Below, in pieces: positions 41,725 to 49,905 of a DNA stretch of 64,000 nt. Origin of the DNA: Pelorhabdus rhamnosifermentans. Its GTDB lineage: Bacteria > Bacillota > Negativicutes > UMGS1260. The notes under the pieces were generated by a model. It was not told the DNA's origin. It did no database searches and saw only the letters and a program-made list of their open reading frames with translations. The stretch is from contig NZ_JAHGVE010000008.1 in NCBI RefSeq assembly GCF_018835585.1, forward strand, positions 124,001 through 188,000, in the 5' to 3' direction. Each line of letters opens with the position of its first letter. Positions within the stretch are counted from its first letter, which is position 1. The position numbers were made by a program, and so were the translations under genes.

Positions 41725-42024
41725 TTATTTTTGCTTTTCGGCGGTATGGATTGCTGTAACTGCCGCATTCACTGCCTCATTACTGCCTAATAAAGCCACA
41801 GTATTCACATGTTGTGGACAGTTTCCGATAATTTCTACTGCGATAACATTCCCGGCTTTTTGGCCGATATCTGTGTAGTAAAATAAGCTAGGAAGATCCA
41901 TCTGAATGAGACCGATCGCATCAAAATGAGTATCTTCTACTTGTTTTCTTGCCTCTGGTGGCATCCGTCGTAATAACAAAGCAATGGTATTGGGACGGGG
42001 AGCACGAATAATACGTGTAATCAT
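41725..42024 (-). CDS. BMC-domain-like protein
   Basis: 99 residues from ATG 42024 (SD ACGGAGGT). The segment FDAIGLIQMDL ... DIGQKAGNVIAVEI ... NTVALLGSNEAVNAAVTAI follows the pattern of bacterial microcompartment shell domains (ALGLIE ... DAALKAANV ... GDVAAVKAAV). No other shell genes lie near, so a compartment is unlikely; BMC-like singletons may act as small oligomeric regulators. Assignment is by eye. Confidence 0.55.
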   Translation of the reverse strand: MITRIIRAPRPNTIALLLRRMPPEARKQVEDTHFDAIGLIQMDLPSLFYYTDIGQKAGNVIAVEIIGNCPQHVNTVALLGSNEAVNAAVTAIHTAEKQK

Positions 42025-42352
42025 AATATACCTCCGTTTCGGTGAACTATTCCTGTAATCATTCTTTGTTAAACAATGCAATTCCTTTTTTCGAAAAACG
42101 ATTCTAGATGATATCTTTGGATAAACTGTAGAAAAATCGTGTTTGTATATTCGAATAGTTTGTTAGGCAATAATCTTAAAGGGGTTTAGTTTTGATGGAG
42201 GAATTGTCTAGAACGAAAACGAATTAATTATAAATTATTGCTATGAATTTGTTTGTTGAATAGTTTTGTAGGCAGCGTTAAGCTTTTCATGGAAAGGGAA
42301 GATAAAAAGTAATAAATGCGAGTGTTTACGCAATCAATTGGGGGAGAGGCAG
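42025..42352. other. divergent gap before sufC
   Basis: It separates the leftward BMC-like gene from sufC. TTGTCT (42204-42209) and TTATAA (42228-42233), 18 bp apart, are a weak rightward promoter candidate. Nothing else is seen. Confidence 0.35.
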
Positions 42353-43105
42353 TTGTTAAAACTAGAAAATTTATCGGTCGCAGTCAATGACCGTCCGATA
42401 TTGCATGATGTCAATTTGCATATCAAGCCGGGTGAAATACATGTGCTGTTTGGACCGAATGGTACGGGAAAGTCAACATTATTAGGTGCGATCATGGGGT
42501 TTTCCAGATATACCATTACTGCCGGGAAAATTTATTTTAAAGGACAGGACATAACGAATCTTGCCGTAGATGAACGCGCTCGTCGGGGACTTGGAGTAAT
42601 GATTCAGCGACCGCCGACACTCCGTGGGCTTACGGTGCGCGAAATGGTAAGAATTTGCGGGAAAGATCAGGTTGATGTGGACAAGCTGGCCGATAAAACC
42701 AATATGCTGACCTTTTTGGAACGAGGCGTGAACGAAGGATTTTCCGGTGGCGAGATCAAACGTTCCGAATTGCTGCAATTGATGGCTCAGCAGCCAGACT
42801 TGGTTATGCTGGATGAACCGGAGTCAGGTGTTGATATTGAAAATATCGCTGTTGTAGGGCAGGCGGCTAATGTTATTTTAGAACGTGATTTGCGCAAAAA
42901 TGGTCAAACCATCAAAAAATACCGGAATGATCGAAAAAAATCAGGCTTAATTATTACCCATACGGGTCATATTTTGGAATATGTGCCGGCAGATATGGCT
43001 CATGTTATGTATCAAGGTACGTTATCCTGTAGTGGAAATCCACAGGAGATGCTGTCTTGTATTCAGGAAAAAGGTTATGAAGAATGTGTGAATTGCGCAA
43101 GATAG
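42353..43105 (+). CDS. sufC: SufC-type ABC ATPase (Fe-S cluster assembly)
   Basis: TTG 42353 is taken as start (SD GGGGGAGAGG). The 250-residue soluble ATPase has LFGPNGTGKSTLL (Walker A), the SufC-typical MIQRPP Q-loop and FSGGEIKRSE signature, and DLVMLDEPESGVDIE (Walker B). With SufB it makes the scaffold that builds Fe-S clusters. A two-gene sufC-sufB set without sufD, sufS and sufU matches the minimal SUF-like system of anaerobes. Confidence 0.9.
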   Translation: MLKLENLSVAVNDRPILHDVNLHIKPGEIHVLFGPNGTGKSTLLGAIMGFSRYTITAGKIYFKGQDITNLAVDERARRGLGVMIQRPPTLRGLTVREMVRICGKDQVDVDKLADKTNMLTFLERGVNEGFSGGEIKRSELLQLMAQQPDLVMLDEPESGVDIENIAVVGQAANVILERDLRKNGQTIKKYRNDRKKSGLIITHTGHILEYVPADMAHVMYQGTLSCSGNPQEMLSCIQEKGYEECVNCAR

Positions 43106-43116
43106 GGGGATGAAAC

Positions 43117-44340
43117 ATGGCGAACGAAGCAAAAAGCATCAAAGACAAGGCGCATGCTGCGTTAGGGAAGAAAGCTGTACTTGGTGCGGATATTGATTTT
43201 GCAGTCTTTGCAGATAAAGGAAAGGAACAAACTTATATTTCTGATCTTGCCACACTCTCGCCAAAACAGCAAAAGCAATTGGAGAGTATTGGCATGGAAG
43301 TAGCAGGAGGAGAACGGTCGGGAACGTATATGCAGCTCGATCATTCGGTTGTGCACTGTACGACGGCTAGTGAGGGGGTAGAAATTTTGAGCACAGATGA
43401 TGCCCTCAAAAAATATGCAGGTTTAACTGATTACTGGTGGCAGGCCGTAGAGCCTGATACTGACAAATATACTGCCAGAGCCGCTCTGCACCAGGAACAT
43501 GGTTATTTTATTCGTGCGTTTGCGGGTTCAAAAATTGATTATCCCGTACAGGCCTGTCTTTACATTGGACAGGAAGAACTTGTTCAAGATGTTCATAACA
43601 TCATTATTGTGGAAGAAGGGGCGGAACTTCATGTGATTACTGGTTGCGCCACTGATCCGCTAGTGAAAAAGGGTATGCATATTGGCATTAGTGAGTTCTA
43701 TGTGAAAAAAGGCGGGAAATTGACCTTTACCATGCTTCATCGCTGGGGTGAGGACATTGCAGTTCGACCTCGTACTGGAGTAATTATTGAGGAAGATGGT
43801 TTGTATATCTCAAATTACATCTGCATGCGTCCGGTAAAAGATTTACAAATGTATCCGACAACCAAATTGGTGGGATCAGGGGCGGTTTCCCGGATTAACT
43901 CTATCTTGGTTGCACCGCCTGGCTCACATATGGATGTGGGCGGGCGGGCAATTTTGGCGGCTCCGGGAACGAAATCGGAAATTATTGCTCGTACGATTAG
44001 CACCGGTGGAGTGGTCATTAATCGGGGGCATTTGTTAGGGATATCGCCTGAAACTAAAGCTCACCTCGAGTGTCACGGGTTACTATTATCGGACCAGGGC
44101 ATTATTCATGCAGTACCGGAACTGGAAGCCCGGACAAGCAATGCGGAACTCAGTCATGAAGCGGCAGTAGGGAAGATTGCGCCAGAAGAGATTGAGTACC
44201 TGATGGCACGCGGGTTAAACGAGGAAGAAGCCGTTGCTACGATTGTTCGCGGTTTTCTCAATGTAAATATTGAGGGATTACCGGCTGCTTTGGCACAGGA
44301 AATAGACCGAGCGATTCAGGAGTTTAGTTTAAAAAAATAA
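43117..44340 (+). CDS. sufB: SufB/SufD-family Fe-S scaffold protein
   Basis: 407 residues from ATG 43117, 11 bp after sufC. It shows the right-handed beta-helix core (IIIVEEGAELHVITGCATDP, FTMLHRWGEDIAVRPRTG) and the C-terminal SufB/D signature (GLLLSDQGIIHAVPELEA ... LSHEAAVGKIAPEEIEYLMARG). It is shorter than classical SufB (about 465). It docks SufC and holds the nascent cluster. The adjoining MinD/NifX cluster may use or carry the product. Confidence 0.9.
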   Translation: MANEAKSIKDKAHAALGKKAVLGADIDFAVFADKGKEQTYISDLATLSPKQQKQLESIGMEVAGGERSGTYMQLDHSVVHCTTASEGVEILSTDDALKKYAGLTDYWWQAVEPDTDKYTARAALHQEHGYFIRAFAGSKIDYPVQACLYIGQEELVQDVHNIIIVEEGAELHVITGCATDPLVKKGMHIGISEFYVKKGGKLTFTMLHRWGEDIAVRPRTGVIIEEDGLYISNYICMRPVKDLQMYPTTKLVGSGAVSRINSILVAPPGSHMDVGGRAILAAPGTKSEIIARTISTGGVVINRGHLLGISPETKAHLECHGLLLSDQGIIHAVPELEARTSNAELSHEAAVGKIAPEEIEYLMARGLNEEEAVATIVRGFLNVNIEGLPAALAQEIDRAIQEFSLKK

Positions 44341-44403
44341 CAAAGAAAAGATTCACACAGAGCCTCTAATTCAATGACAGGGTGACATAGCGGTAAATAG
44401 GAT

Positions 44404-44448
44404 AAAACAAGAGCTAGGTTAGTTTAGGACTAACCTAGCTCTTGTTTT
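44404..44448. terminator. perfect 20-bp bidirectional terminator
   Basis: A 20-bp perfect stem (44404-44423 with 44429-44448) and a 5-nt loop, with A-run and T-run flanks, separates convergent sufB and modA. Confidence 0.9.
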
Positions 44449-44455
44449 AGAAAAA

Positions 44456-45247
44456 TCATTGGGCTATTTGGAATCCGTATTGCTGAAATACTTTCATTCC
44501 AGCTGAACTGGTGAGATAATTTAAAAATTCCTGGGCAGCTTCAGGTTGTCGGGAATTTTTTAATATGACACCAGGAAATATGATTGGCGTATGAGAATTA
44601 GGTGGTGCAGTTGCCACGATGGTTACGTTGTCGCTTGTAGCGGCCACTGTGGAAAATACGATTCCGGCATCTGCATTGCCTGTTTCTACATAGGATAGAA
44701 TGGTGCGAACATCTTTTGCTAGTACGGCTTTATTTTTTACTTCTTCCCAAATTCCAAGATATTTCAAGACTTCCTCGCCATATTGACCTGCCGGAACCGT
44801 TTTCGGTTCGCCAAGTCCATAATGAATAACACTGTTTTTGGCTAAATCTTTGAAGCTACTTAGGCCTAGTGATGAGTCTTTAGGAACAATTAATACCAGT
44901 TTATTACTGACAAGGTTTTTGCGGGTAGCAGCGTCAATCAGATTTTTTTTTGCTAAATCATCTACTTGTTTATTAGCAGCGGAAATGAAAATATCCGTTG
45001 GCGCGCCTTGTTCAATTTGGGATTCTAATACTCCGGCGGCGGCCAGGTTGTAAATAATTTTTACCGCGGGATGGCTCTGTTCATATTCTTTTTGGATATC
45101 TAGTAAGGCATCTTTTAAACCTAAGGCGGCTGATACGTTTAATTCAATAGGGGGAGGGCTGGAAGTTTGGGCAGGGGTGTTCCCACAGGCACTTGTTAAC
45201 AATAATAGGACGACAGTAGCCATACACAAGAACGTTTTTTTAATCAT
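44456..45247 (-). CDS. modA: molybdate/tungstate-type ABC substrate-binding lipoprotein (ModA)
   Basis: 263 residues with signal peptide and lipobox LLLLTSACGN. The mature domain shows ELNVSAALGLKDALLDI, the anion-binding GAPTDIFISAANKQVDDL and YVETGNADAGIVFSTVA, typical of ModA. No modB or modC is adjacent. A partial copy of the gene lies at 56593. A weak TTCATAA dyad (45301-45320) lies upstream, linking it to the Mrp/NifX cluster. Confidence 0.9.
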   Translation of the reverse strand: MIKKTFLCMATVVLLLLTSACGNTPAQTSSPPPIELNVSAALGLKDALLDIQKEYEQSHPAVKIIYNLAAAGVLESQIEQGAPTDIFISAANKQVDDLAKKNLIDAATRKNLVSNKLVLIVPKDSSLGLSSFKDLAKNSVIHYGLGEPKTVPAGQYGEEVLKYLGIWEEVKNKAVLAKDVRTILSYVETGNADAGIVFSTVAATSDNVTIVATAPPNSHTPIIFPGVILKNSRQPEAAQEFLNYLTSSAGMKVFQQYGFQIAQ

Positions 45248-45300
45248 TCTTTATCCACTCCTTTTTTACAGCCAAATAAAAATTCAGTACTAAAATTAAT

Positions 45301-45320
45301 TTTTGGAATATATTTCATAA
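45301..45320. promoter_or_regulatory. TTATGAA-N6-TTCATAA-type half dyad, site 4
   Basis: TTTTGGA-ATATAT-TTCATAA; the right half and spacer match sites 2 and 3, the left half is weak. It is about 55 bp before the modA start. Confidence 0.4.
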
Positions 45321-45505
45321 TTACTATATAATTTTGTTAGACGAATTGTCAAGCGAAGATGATTATTTATTCCTCCTTGTGATGCATCGTTACTAGCATA
45401 CGCTGAAGTGAATGTTGTATAAGAATGATCATTTGATTATGACCATAGTGGTCTATCATCATCGGATATGTTGTTCCCTAAATTGATGAATTTATATCAC
45501 TGAAA

Positions 45506-45550
45506 ATGAGTTAGCATGGAAACCGGGTGCCATGCTAACTCATTTTTTGC
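45506..45550 (+). terminator. terminator-like hairpin
   Basis: ATGAGTTAGCATGG pairs with CCATGCTAACTCAT and is followed by six T. It lies before the C_GCAxxG gene without an obvious rightward gene upstream; the gene it served may be lost. No gene is seen in 45248-45722. Confidence 0.75.
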
Positions 45551-45722
45551 AAAGTGTTTTAGGTTGATTATTCCAGTTAAAACGTCTATACTATAAATGA
45601 TCATATGTTCAAAACAAAATTTATTAGGAAATAAGCTTTGTTTAGTATAATTGCAAGATTAAAGTTGCGAGAATATGCTAAGATACTTGTTTATCTGGAT
45701 TTATGAGAGAGGGGATAAAAAA

Positions 45723-46163
45723 ATGAGTACAACAGAATGTTCATCTGATGTAAAACAGTTAGCAGGTCAGTATTTTAAAGAAGGTTATAATTGTGCAGAA
45801 GCTGTATTGCGGGCTTTTAGACAGGAACTTAACCTTGATTTGAGTGATGAAGCATTGAAAGTTGGGACTGGATTTGGCGGTGGAATAGGACATGCGGGAT
45901 GTGTTTGCGGGGCTCTGGCTGCATCTGTTATGGTGCTGGGTATTTTACAAGGTCGTGTAAATACCCGTCAGAGTTTGGCACCTATTTATAATATAAACGA
46001 GGAGTTTCACCATAAATTCAGCGAAAAATTTGGGGGATCTTGTTGTCGTGTTTTAAATCGTTATCCTTTTAATTCTAAGGAACATTTGCGCAATTGTTTA
46101 AAGTTGACAGGTAGTACAGCCGAATTATTGATGGAATATATTGAAGAAAAGAAGTTGCATTAA
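45723..46163 (+). CDS. C_GCAxxG_C_C family protein, copy 1
   Basis: 146 residues from ATG 45723 (SD GAGAGGGG). It contains YNCAEAVLRAF, GTGFGGGIGHAGCVCGALAAS and FGGSCCRVLNRYPF, the conserved Cys pattern of this family, which is thought to be redox or metal related in anaerobes. No signal peptide. A 96%-like duplicate lies at 57166. Neighbours are metal-sensing and electron-transfer genes. Confidence 0.88.
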   Translation: MSTTECSSDVKQLAGQYFKEGYNCAEAVLRAFRQELNLDLSDEALKVGTGFGGGIGHAGCVCGALAASVMVLGILQGRVNTRQSLAPIYNINEEFHHKFSEKFGGSCCRVLNRYPFNSKEHLRNCLKLTGSTAELLMEYIEEKKLH

Positions 46164-46211
46164 CTATGTATCAAAGTATCTGAGCTTTTTTCTCTTGAAA
46201 ATATATTATTA

Positions 46212-46243
46212 AAAAAAGCACACTATTGAGTGCGCTTTTTTAA
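46212..46243 (+). terminator. rho-independent terminator
   Basis: AAAAAGCACACT-ATTG-AGTGCGCTTTTTT after the C_GCAxxG gene. The equivalent hairpin exists in copy 2 at 57651. The sequence between 46244 and 46490 holds no gene. Confidence 0.8.
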
Positions 46244-46490
46244 TGCCCAAATTAGGAACCTTCTTTCCTATGGATAATTGTATTTCCTTAATAAATGGAA
46301 CGAAGATGCACAGATGTTGTTGGAGAGGTGCATCTTCGTTCATGAAAACTGTCATCAAGTTGGCTGTGATAGTTTCCAAATCGGTTCCACATAAAAATAG
46401 TGTACTGACTGTGTAACTATATTATAAAAGTCTGGCAATAATAAGAGTTGAATTTGAAGTAACATTTCAATCCCCCAAAAATTTTAATGA

Positions 46491-46544
46491 TTGATTTTAA
46501 ACAAATAATAGACTATATTAATATTATAGCCCCCGGGGGTATAG
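46491..46544 (+). promoter_or_regulatory. promoter and CsoR-type operator
   Basis: TTGATT (46491-46496), 17-bp spacer, TATATT (46514-46519), then ATAGCCCCCGGGGGTATAG (46526-46544), a G/C-tract dyad with A/T flanks as bound by CsoR/RcnR-family repressors. The operator covers the expected start of transcription. Confidence 0.75.
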
Positions 46545-46566
46545 GGAGTAATTGAGGAGCATGATT

Positions 46567-46842
46567 ATGACTAATGAACAGCTAAGAAAAAGTGTGCTTC
46601 AACGATTAGGTTCCATCAAAGGTCATATCGCAGGTATTGAAAATATGGTGAAAGGAAACAAAAATTGTGAGGATATTCTTTTTCAGTTGGGTGCTGTAAC
46701 AGGGGCGGTGAACAAACTAAGTGCTCATATTCTTGAAAGCTATACAGAAGCATGTATAGATGAAGCGAGTATTAAAGATGCCAAAGTGCGTCAGAGAATT
46801 GACGATTTAACTAAGATGATGATTACCATGTTAAGAAAGTAA
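46567..46842 (+). CDS. CsoR/DUF156-family metal- or persulfide-sensing repressor, copy A
   Basis: ATG 46567 fits SD GAGGAG; upstream ATG 46561 is too close. The 91-residue helical repressor has QRLGSIKGHIAGIENM and the first ligand Cys in KNCEDILFQ. At the second ligand position ILESYTEACI has Tyr where copper sensors have His, while the following Cys is kept. This suggests a sensor other than Cu(I), perhaps thiol or persulfide based. It likely controls itself and the 4Fe-4S gene next door. Confidence 0.88.
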   Translation: MTNEQLRKSVLQRLGSIKGHIAGIENMVKGNKNCEDILFQLGAVTGAVNKLSAHILESYTEACIDEASIKDAKVRQRIDDLTKMMITMLRK

Positions 46843-46888
46843 GAGAAGAAAAGATTATATTATACAAAAATCAGAAAGGAACTATTAT

Positions 46889-47521
46889 ATGAAAAGTAAT
46901 ATTCAACCATACTTGTTCTGGATTTTATTGATTTTCTTAGGTATAGGGATTGTTTATCCGGTGATTGGCTCAGTCGCCATCATATGTATGTTGGCCCCGG
47001 TTTTGCTGGCTCCCTTCAAAGGCCGCTATTGGTGTGGAAATTTCTGCCCTCGTGGCAGTATCTATGATAATGTTATTGCTAAAATATCGCCCCAGAAACC
47101 AATACCCGCGCTTTTCCGCAGTAATGGTTTTCGGATATTTATGGTTTTCTTTATTATCGGAGTTTTTACGGTACAGATGTATTATGCATGGGGCGATCTA
47201 TCTGCTATGGGAGCGGTGTTTGTCCGGATAATTTTAATAACAACAGTCGTAGGGATTATTTTAGGAGTAATGTATCATCAACGTACATGGTGTTCCTTCT
47301 GCCCAATGGGAACTCTGGCAAGCTGGTTTAGTACTAGAAAAAAGCCCATGCCTTTACAAGTGGAAAAATCCTGTGTTAACTGCAAACTGTGTACAACAGC
47401 ATGTCCGCTTCAATTATCTCCTTATATAGCAAAAGAAACTATAGAGGGATTTACTAATAGTGATTGTCTAAAATGCAGTCGGTGTGTGGATAAATGCCCT
47501 AAAAAGGCTTTGTCTTTTTAG
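46889..47521 (+). CDS. membrane-bound 4Fe-4S protein (NapH/CcoG-like)
   Basis: 210 residues with four membrane helices and two Cys motifs at the membrane face (WCGNFCPRGSIYD and WCSFCPMGTLASW), followed by a C-terminal 2x4Fe-4S ferredoxin (CVNCKLCTTACP, CLKCSRCVDKCP). It resembles NapH/NosR-type electron carriers from quinol. It is 46 bp after csoR and is probably co-regulated. Only a short piece survives in the duplicate at about 57973. Confidence 0.88.
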   Translation: MKSNIQPYLFWILLIFLGIGIVYPVIGSVAIICMLAPVLLAPFKGRYWCGNFCPRGSIYDNVIAKISPQKPIPALFRSNGFRIFMVFFIIGVFTVQMYYAWGDLSAMGAVFVRIILITTVVGIILGVMYHQRTWCSFCPMGTLASWFSTRKKPMPLQVEKSCVNCKLCTTACPLQLSPYIAKETIEGFTNSDCLKCSRCVDKCPKKALSF

Positions 47522-47658
47522 TATTCTAGGATAGGTTAATTATCATTACTACGTCAGTGTTTGTGGTTGAAATTAAATTCAAAGTTGCTGATATGTCTAT
47601 TGCATGAGACATCAAATCGCTATTAAAGCAAGAAGACGTATTGATTATATATTTTTTA

Positions 47659-47709
47659 TTGTAATTTCATACCTGTTGGTATATACTACAAATGGGCATA
47701 TGCCCATTT
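47659..47709 (+). promoter_or_regulatory. promoter with perfect 20-bp palindrome, copy 1
   Basis: TTGTAA (47659-47664), 17-bp spacer, TATACT (47682-47687), then AAATGGGCATATGCCCATTT (47690-47709), a perfect palindrome just before the SD of the DUF134 gene. It is identical in copy 2 (58081-58100), indicating an operator under selection. Confidence 0.8.
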
Positions 47710-47722
47710 TGGAGGTGGCTAA

Positions 47723-47984
47723 ATGCCAAGACGACGTTGCTGTGGGTTAGTGGAACAGGAGCCCTGCCACCGTCAACTTACTCCCCTAGATGATGAAGAA
47801 AGGGTAGTAACCTTATTAGTTGAAGAATTAGAAACTATAAGGTTAAAGAACCTGACCGGAATGGATCAGGCTGCGTGTGCGGTGACTATGGGAGTATCGC
47901 GGGCTACCTTTCAAAGAATACTCAATGCGGCTAGACAAAAAATTACATGACCATGGACACGGTGGTGGCTGCTGCGGTCACTAA
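47723..47984 (+). pseudogene. DUF134-family regulator, internally deleted
   Basis: ATG 47723 gives 75 residues with the DUF134 HTH (VEELETIRLKNLTGMDQAA ... GVSRATFQRILNAARQKIT) and then stops. In another frame the next codons spell HDHGHGGGCCGH-stop (to 47984), the metal-binding tail seen at the end of the genes at 58114 and 58645. A deletion between HTH and tail, probably through the repeated tails, removed the zinc ribbon and the whole mrp gene. The HTH alone could still bind DNA. Confidence 0.8.
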
Positions 47985-48012
47985 TCCATACTTGGCTGAA
48001 GGGGAGGTTGTT

Positions 48013-48588
48013 ATGCATCATAAATTTGATGTAAAATCATTTGCAAAACTAGATAATCCGGAACGTAGAAAATCATTGCCGGCGGATGCGATTTTGCATA
48101 AGTTTGACTTAGAAGATGGTGATGTTGTTGCTGATGTCGGCTGCGGAATCGGTTATTTTACTTTTCCGGCAAGTTCTGTCGTAGGTTTAACAGGCAAAGT
48201 GTTGGCGATGGATATATCAGATGAAATGATAGAACAAGTTCGTGATAGAGCAAAGTTATGCGGAGTAACCAATATTGAAACGATCAAAATCGACGAACAA
48301 AATTTTTTGTTACCCGATGGTTCAGTTGATGTTGAAATTGTTTTTTTTGTTTTGCATGAAGCACAGAATGCTCTCCAATTTATTTTTGAACTGAATAGGA
48401 TTTTAAAGCCGGGCGGAAAGCTGGCGTTAATTGATTGGGAAAAGAAGGAAATGCCTCAAGGGCCACCAGTTACGCATCGAATAGACAGGCAGGAAGTAAT
48501 TTCATTGCTCGCTCAAGCCCGTTTTATTGTAAAAACTGTTGATGTCGGAGAAGATTTTTATGGCCTATTGGCTATAAAACCGGTCTAA
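48013..48588 (+). CDS. SAM-dependent methyltransferase
   Basis: 191 residues from ATG 48013 (SD GGGGAGG). Class I fold: VVADVGCGIGYFTFP (motif I), VLAMDISDEMIEQ (motif II), FFVLHEAQNALQF and LNRILKPGGKLALIDWEKKE. The LPADAILHKFDL start is typical of small UbiE/arsenite-type methyltransferases in anaerobes; no Cys triad of ArsM is seen. In copy 2 of the duplication the gene is absent, with only junction traces at 59700. Confidence 0.85.
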   Translation: MHHKFDVKSFAKLDNPERRKSLPADAILHKFDLEDGDVVADVGCGIGYFTFPASSVVGLTGKVLAMDISDEMIEQVRDRAKLCGVTNIETIKIDEQNFLLPDGSVDVEIVFFVLHEAQNALQFIFELNRILKPGGKLALIDWEKKEMPQGPPVTHRIDRQEVISLLAQARFIVKTVDVGEDFYGLLAIKPV

Positions 48589-48607
48589 GTAGAGCGAAAT
48601 GGAACTG

Positions 48608-48722
48608 AGGTATTTGTTTTATGATAAACTACACTAAAGTTTCTTTTAAAAGCGATATTCTTCACCTCAAAACTTGCTAGGTTACCCTGTCCAATTCATG
48701 GCTAACTGATCGGCGTGAAATA
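48608..48722 (-). pseudogene. fossil of the lysR gene 3' part
   Basis: This stretch matches 59863-59978, the end of the LysR gene in copy 2, in the same orientation. The remainder is missing and frames are broken. It marks the right end of the duplicated block. Confidence 0.75.
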
Positions 48723-48813
48723 CGTATTTCACAGCAACTGTAAAAAATATAAAAATTGTTTTATTATTCACTTATTAAAAGGCGAATTTAATTATGATTT
48801 GTCTATAACCTGA

Positions 48814-48846
48814 AAGACCCCGTAACAGCGCTTTTCTGTTATGGGG
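48814..48846. terminator. terminator hairpin
   Basis: GACCCCGTAACAG pairs with CTGTTATGGGGTC, followed by CTTGTATTTT. It lies between the duplicated block and the leftward GntR-type gene. Confidence 0.7.
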
Positions 48847-48868
48847 TCCTTGTATTTTACGATATAAA

Positions 48869-49639
48869 TTAAGATAAAAGGGTGGTAGTAAGATGATAGG
48901 AAGAGCCGATTAATTCTCCCCAGTCCACCATTGTTAAAGCAGCGGATTCTTCTGTTAACAGTAGCAAAGTGCTGATCAATGAAAAAGCTTTTCTTAGGTA
49001 ATGGTGTTCTGTTTGCTGAGGAGGATTGATAAAATTGGATACGGTTTCGACAAGATTTCCTGGGCCGATTACGACAAGAGAGTCACCCGCTTTTAAAACT
49101 AAATCGGGATTAGGTGATTTGATTGGAATGTTATTTTGAATGACGGCTACAATTGTAGCCTGAGTATGTTGCCAAAAATCAATTTCCTTAATGGACTTAC
49201 CGATTATATGGGAATTTGGAGAAATGGTGATATCTACCGGATTGAGTAAATCAGAGTATTTTACGTAGTTTAGATAAGTAATTACGTCGTCCAAGGTATT
49301 CTTGAGTTCTTGGTCAATGGCCTGTTTTTTCTTAAACGTTTTATCCAGTTTTCGGTAAAGTGAAATCGTTGAGGATTTAGATTGTTGTTGTTCTAAAAAA
49401 AGTGAACAACGCTCCGGCGAGGTAACCACAATTTCTTTTCCACGCGAGACGTCCACGATGTTTTCGGCTTTTAGCAAGCTTATCGCCCTTCGTATGGTTT
49501 CAGGAGAAACATCGTATTGACTTGATAATAGTGAGCGCCCGGATATTTTTGTGCCAATAGGATATTCACCATTAACAATTTTTCTTGCGAGATCTAAGGC
49601 GATTACTTTATAAGTTGCTTGGGAAGCAGATGTATTCAC
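48869..49639 (-). CDS. GntR-type regulator with RCK_C (TrkA-C) domain
   Basis: 256 residues from ATG 49639 (SD GGAGGAT). The N-terminal GntR winged helix reads PIGTKISGRSLLSSQYDVSPETIRRAISLLKAE; a coiled-coil linker follows; then an RCK_C domain (about 130-212) with PNSHIIGKSIKEIDFWQ and LVLKAGDSLVVIGPG. RCK_C domains bind small ligands such as c-di-AMP. The last 40 residues, past the domain, look unrelated. It is divergent from the anion transporter at 49906 and probably controls it. Confidence 0.85.
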   Translation of the reverse strand: MNTSASQATYKVIALDLARKIVNGEYPIGTKISGRSLLSSQYDVSPETIRRAISLLKAENIVDVSRGKEIVVTSPERCSLFLEQQQSKSSTISLYRKLDKTFKKKQAIDQELKNTLDDVITYLNYVKYSDLLNPVDITISPNSHIIGKSIKEIDFWQHTQATIVAVIQNNIPIKSPNPDLVLKAGDSLVVIGPGNLVETVSNFINPPQQTEHHYLRKAFSLISTLLLLTEESAALTMVDWGELIGSSYHLTTTLLS

Positions 49640-49679
49640 AGATATCCTCCTTTATTCAAGAGTATAATTTATTATATAA

Positions 49680-49717
49680 CAAACAACAACGAAAAAGAAG
49701 GAGTTGTTTGTTGTTTG
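49680..49717. repeat. 10-bp inverted repeat in the GntR/transporter gap
   Basis: CAAACAACAA (49680-49689) and TTGTTGTTTG (49708-49717). It is placed where a regulator of the divergent pair would bind. A similar CAAACAA/TTGTTTG repeat occurs before yidC at 53061. No gene lies in 49640-49905. Confidence 0.5.
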
Positions 49718-49905
49718 GCGAAGTAGATTATTGTCGAAATTAGGTGATAGTTTTAAATAGCTAATTCCATAATAATTTAGCAATATCCTGCTCCTAATGA
49801 CGACATAGTTTATTGAAACACAATGTTTTTATAAGGGAGGTGAATGGGGAAACGTAGGCCGAAGTTACCCGGAATTGCTCAGATTAGAAAAATGGAGGAG
49901 TTTAT

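Larger units (their letters stand above)
44456..48722. repeat. segmental duplication, copy 1 (copy 2 at 56593-59980)
   Basis: Blocks in the same order and orientation match: modA, C_GCAxxG gene, csoR end, a piece of the 4Fe-4S gene, DUF134 promoter and gene, His-tail, and the lysR 3' end. Copy 1 keeps modA, csoR, the 4Fe-4S protein and the methyltransferase but has lost the DUF134 C-terminus, mrp and most of lysR. Confidence 0.88.
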
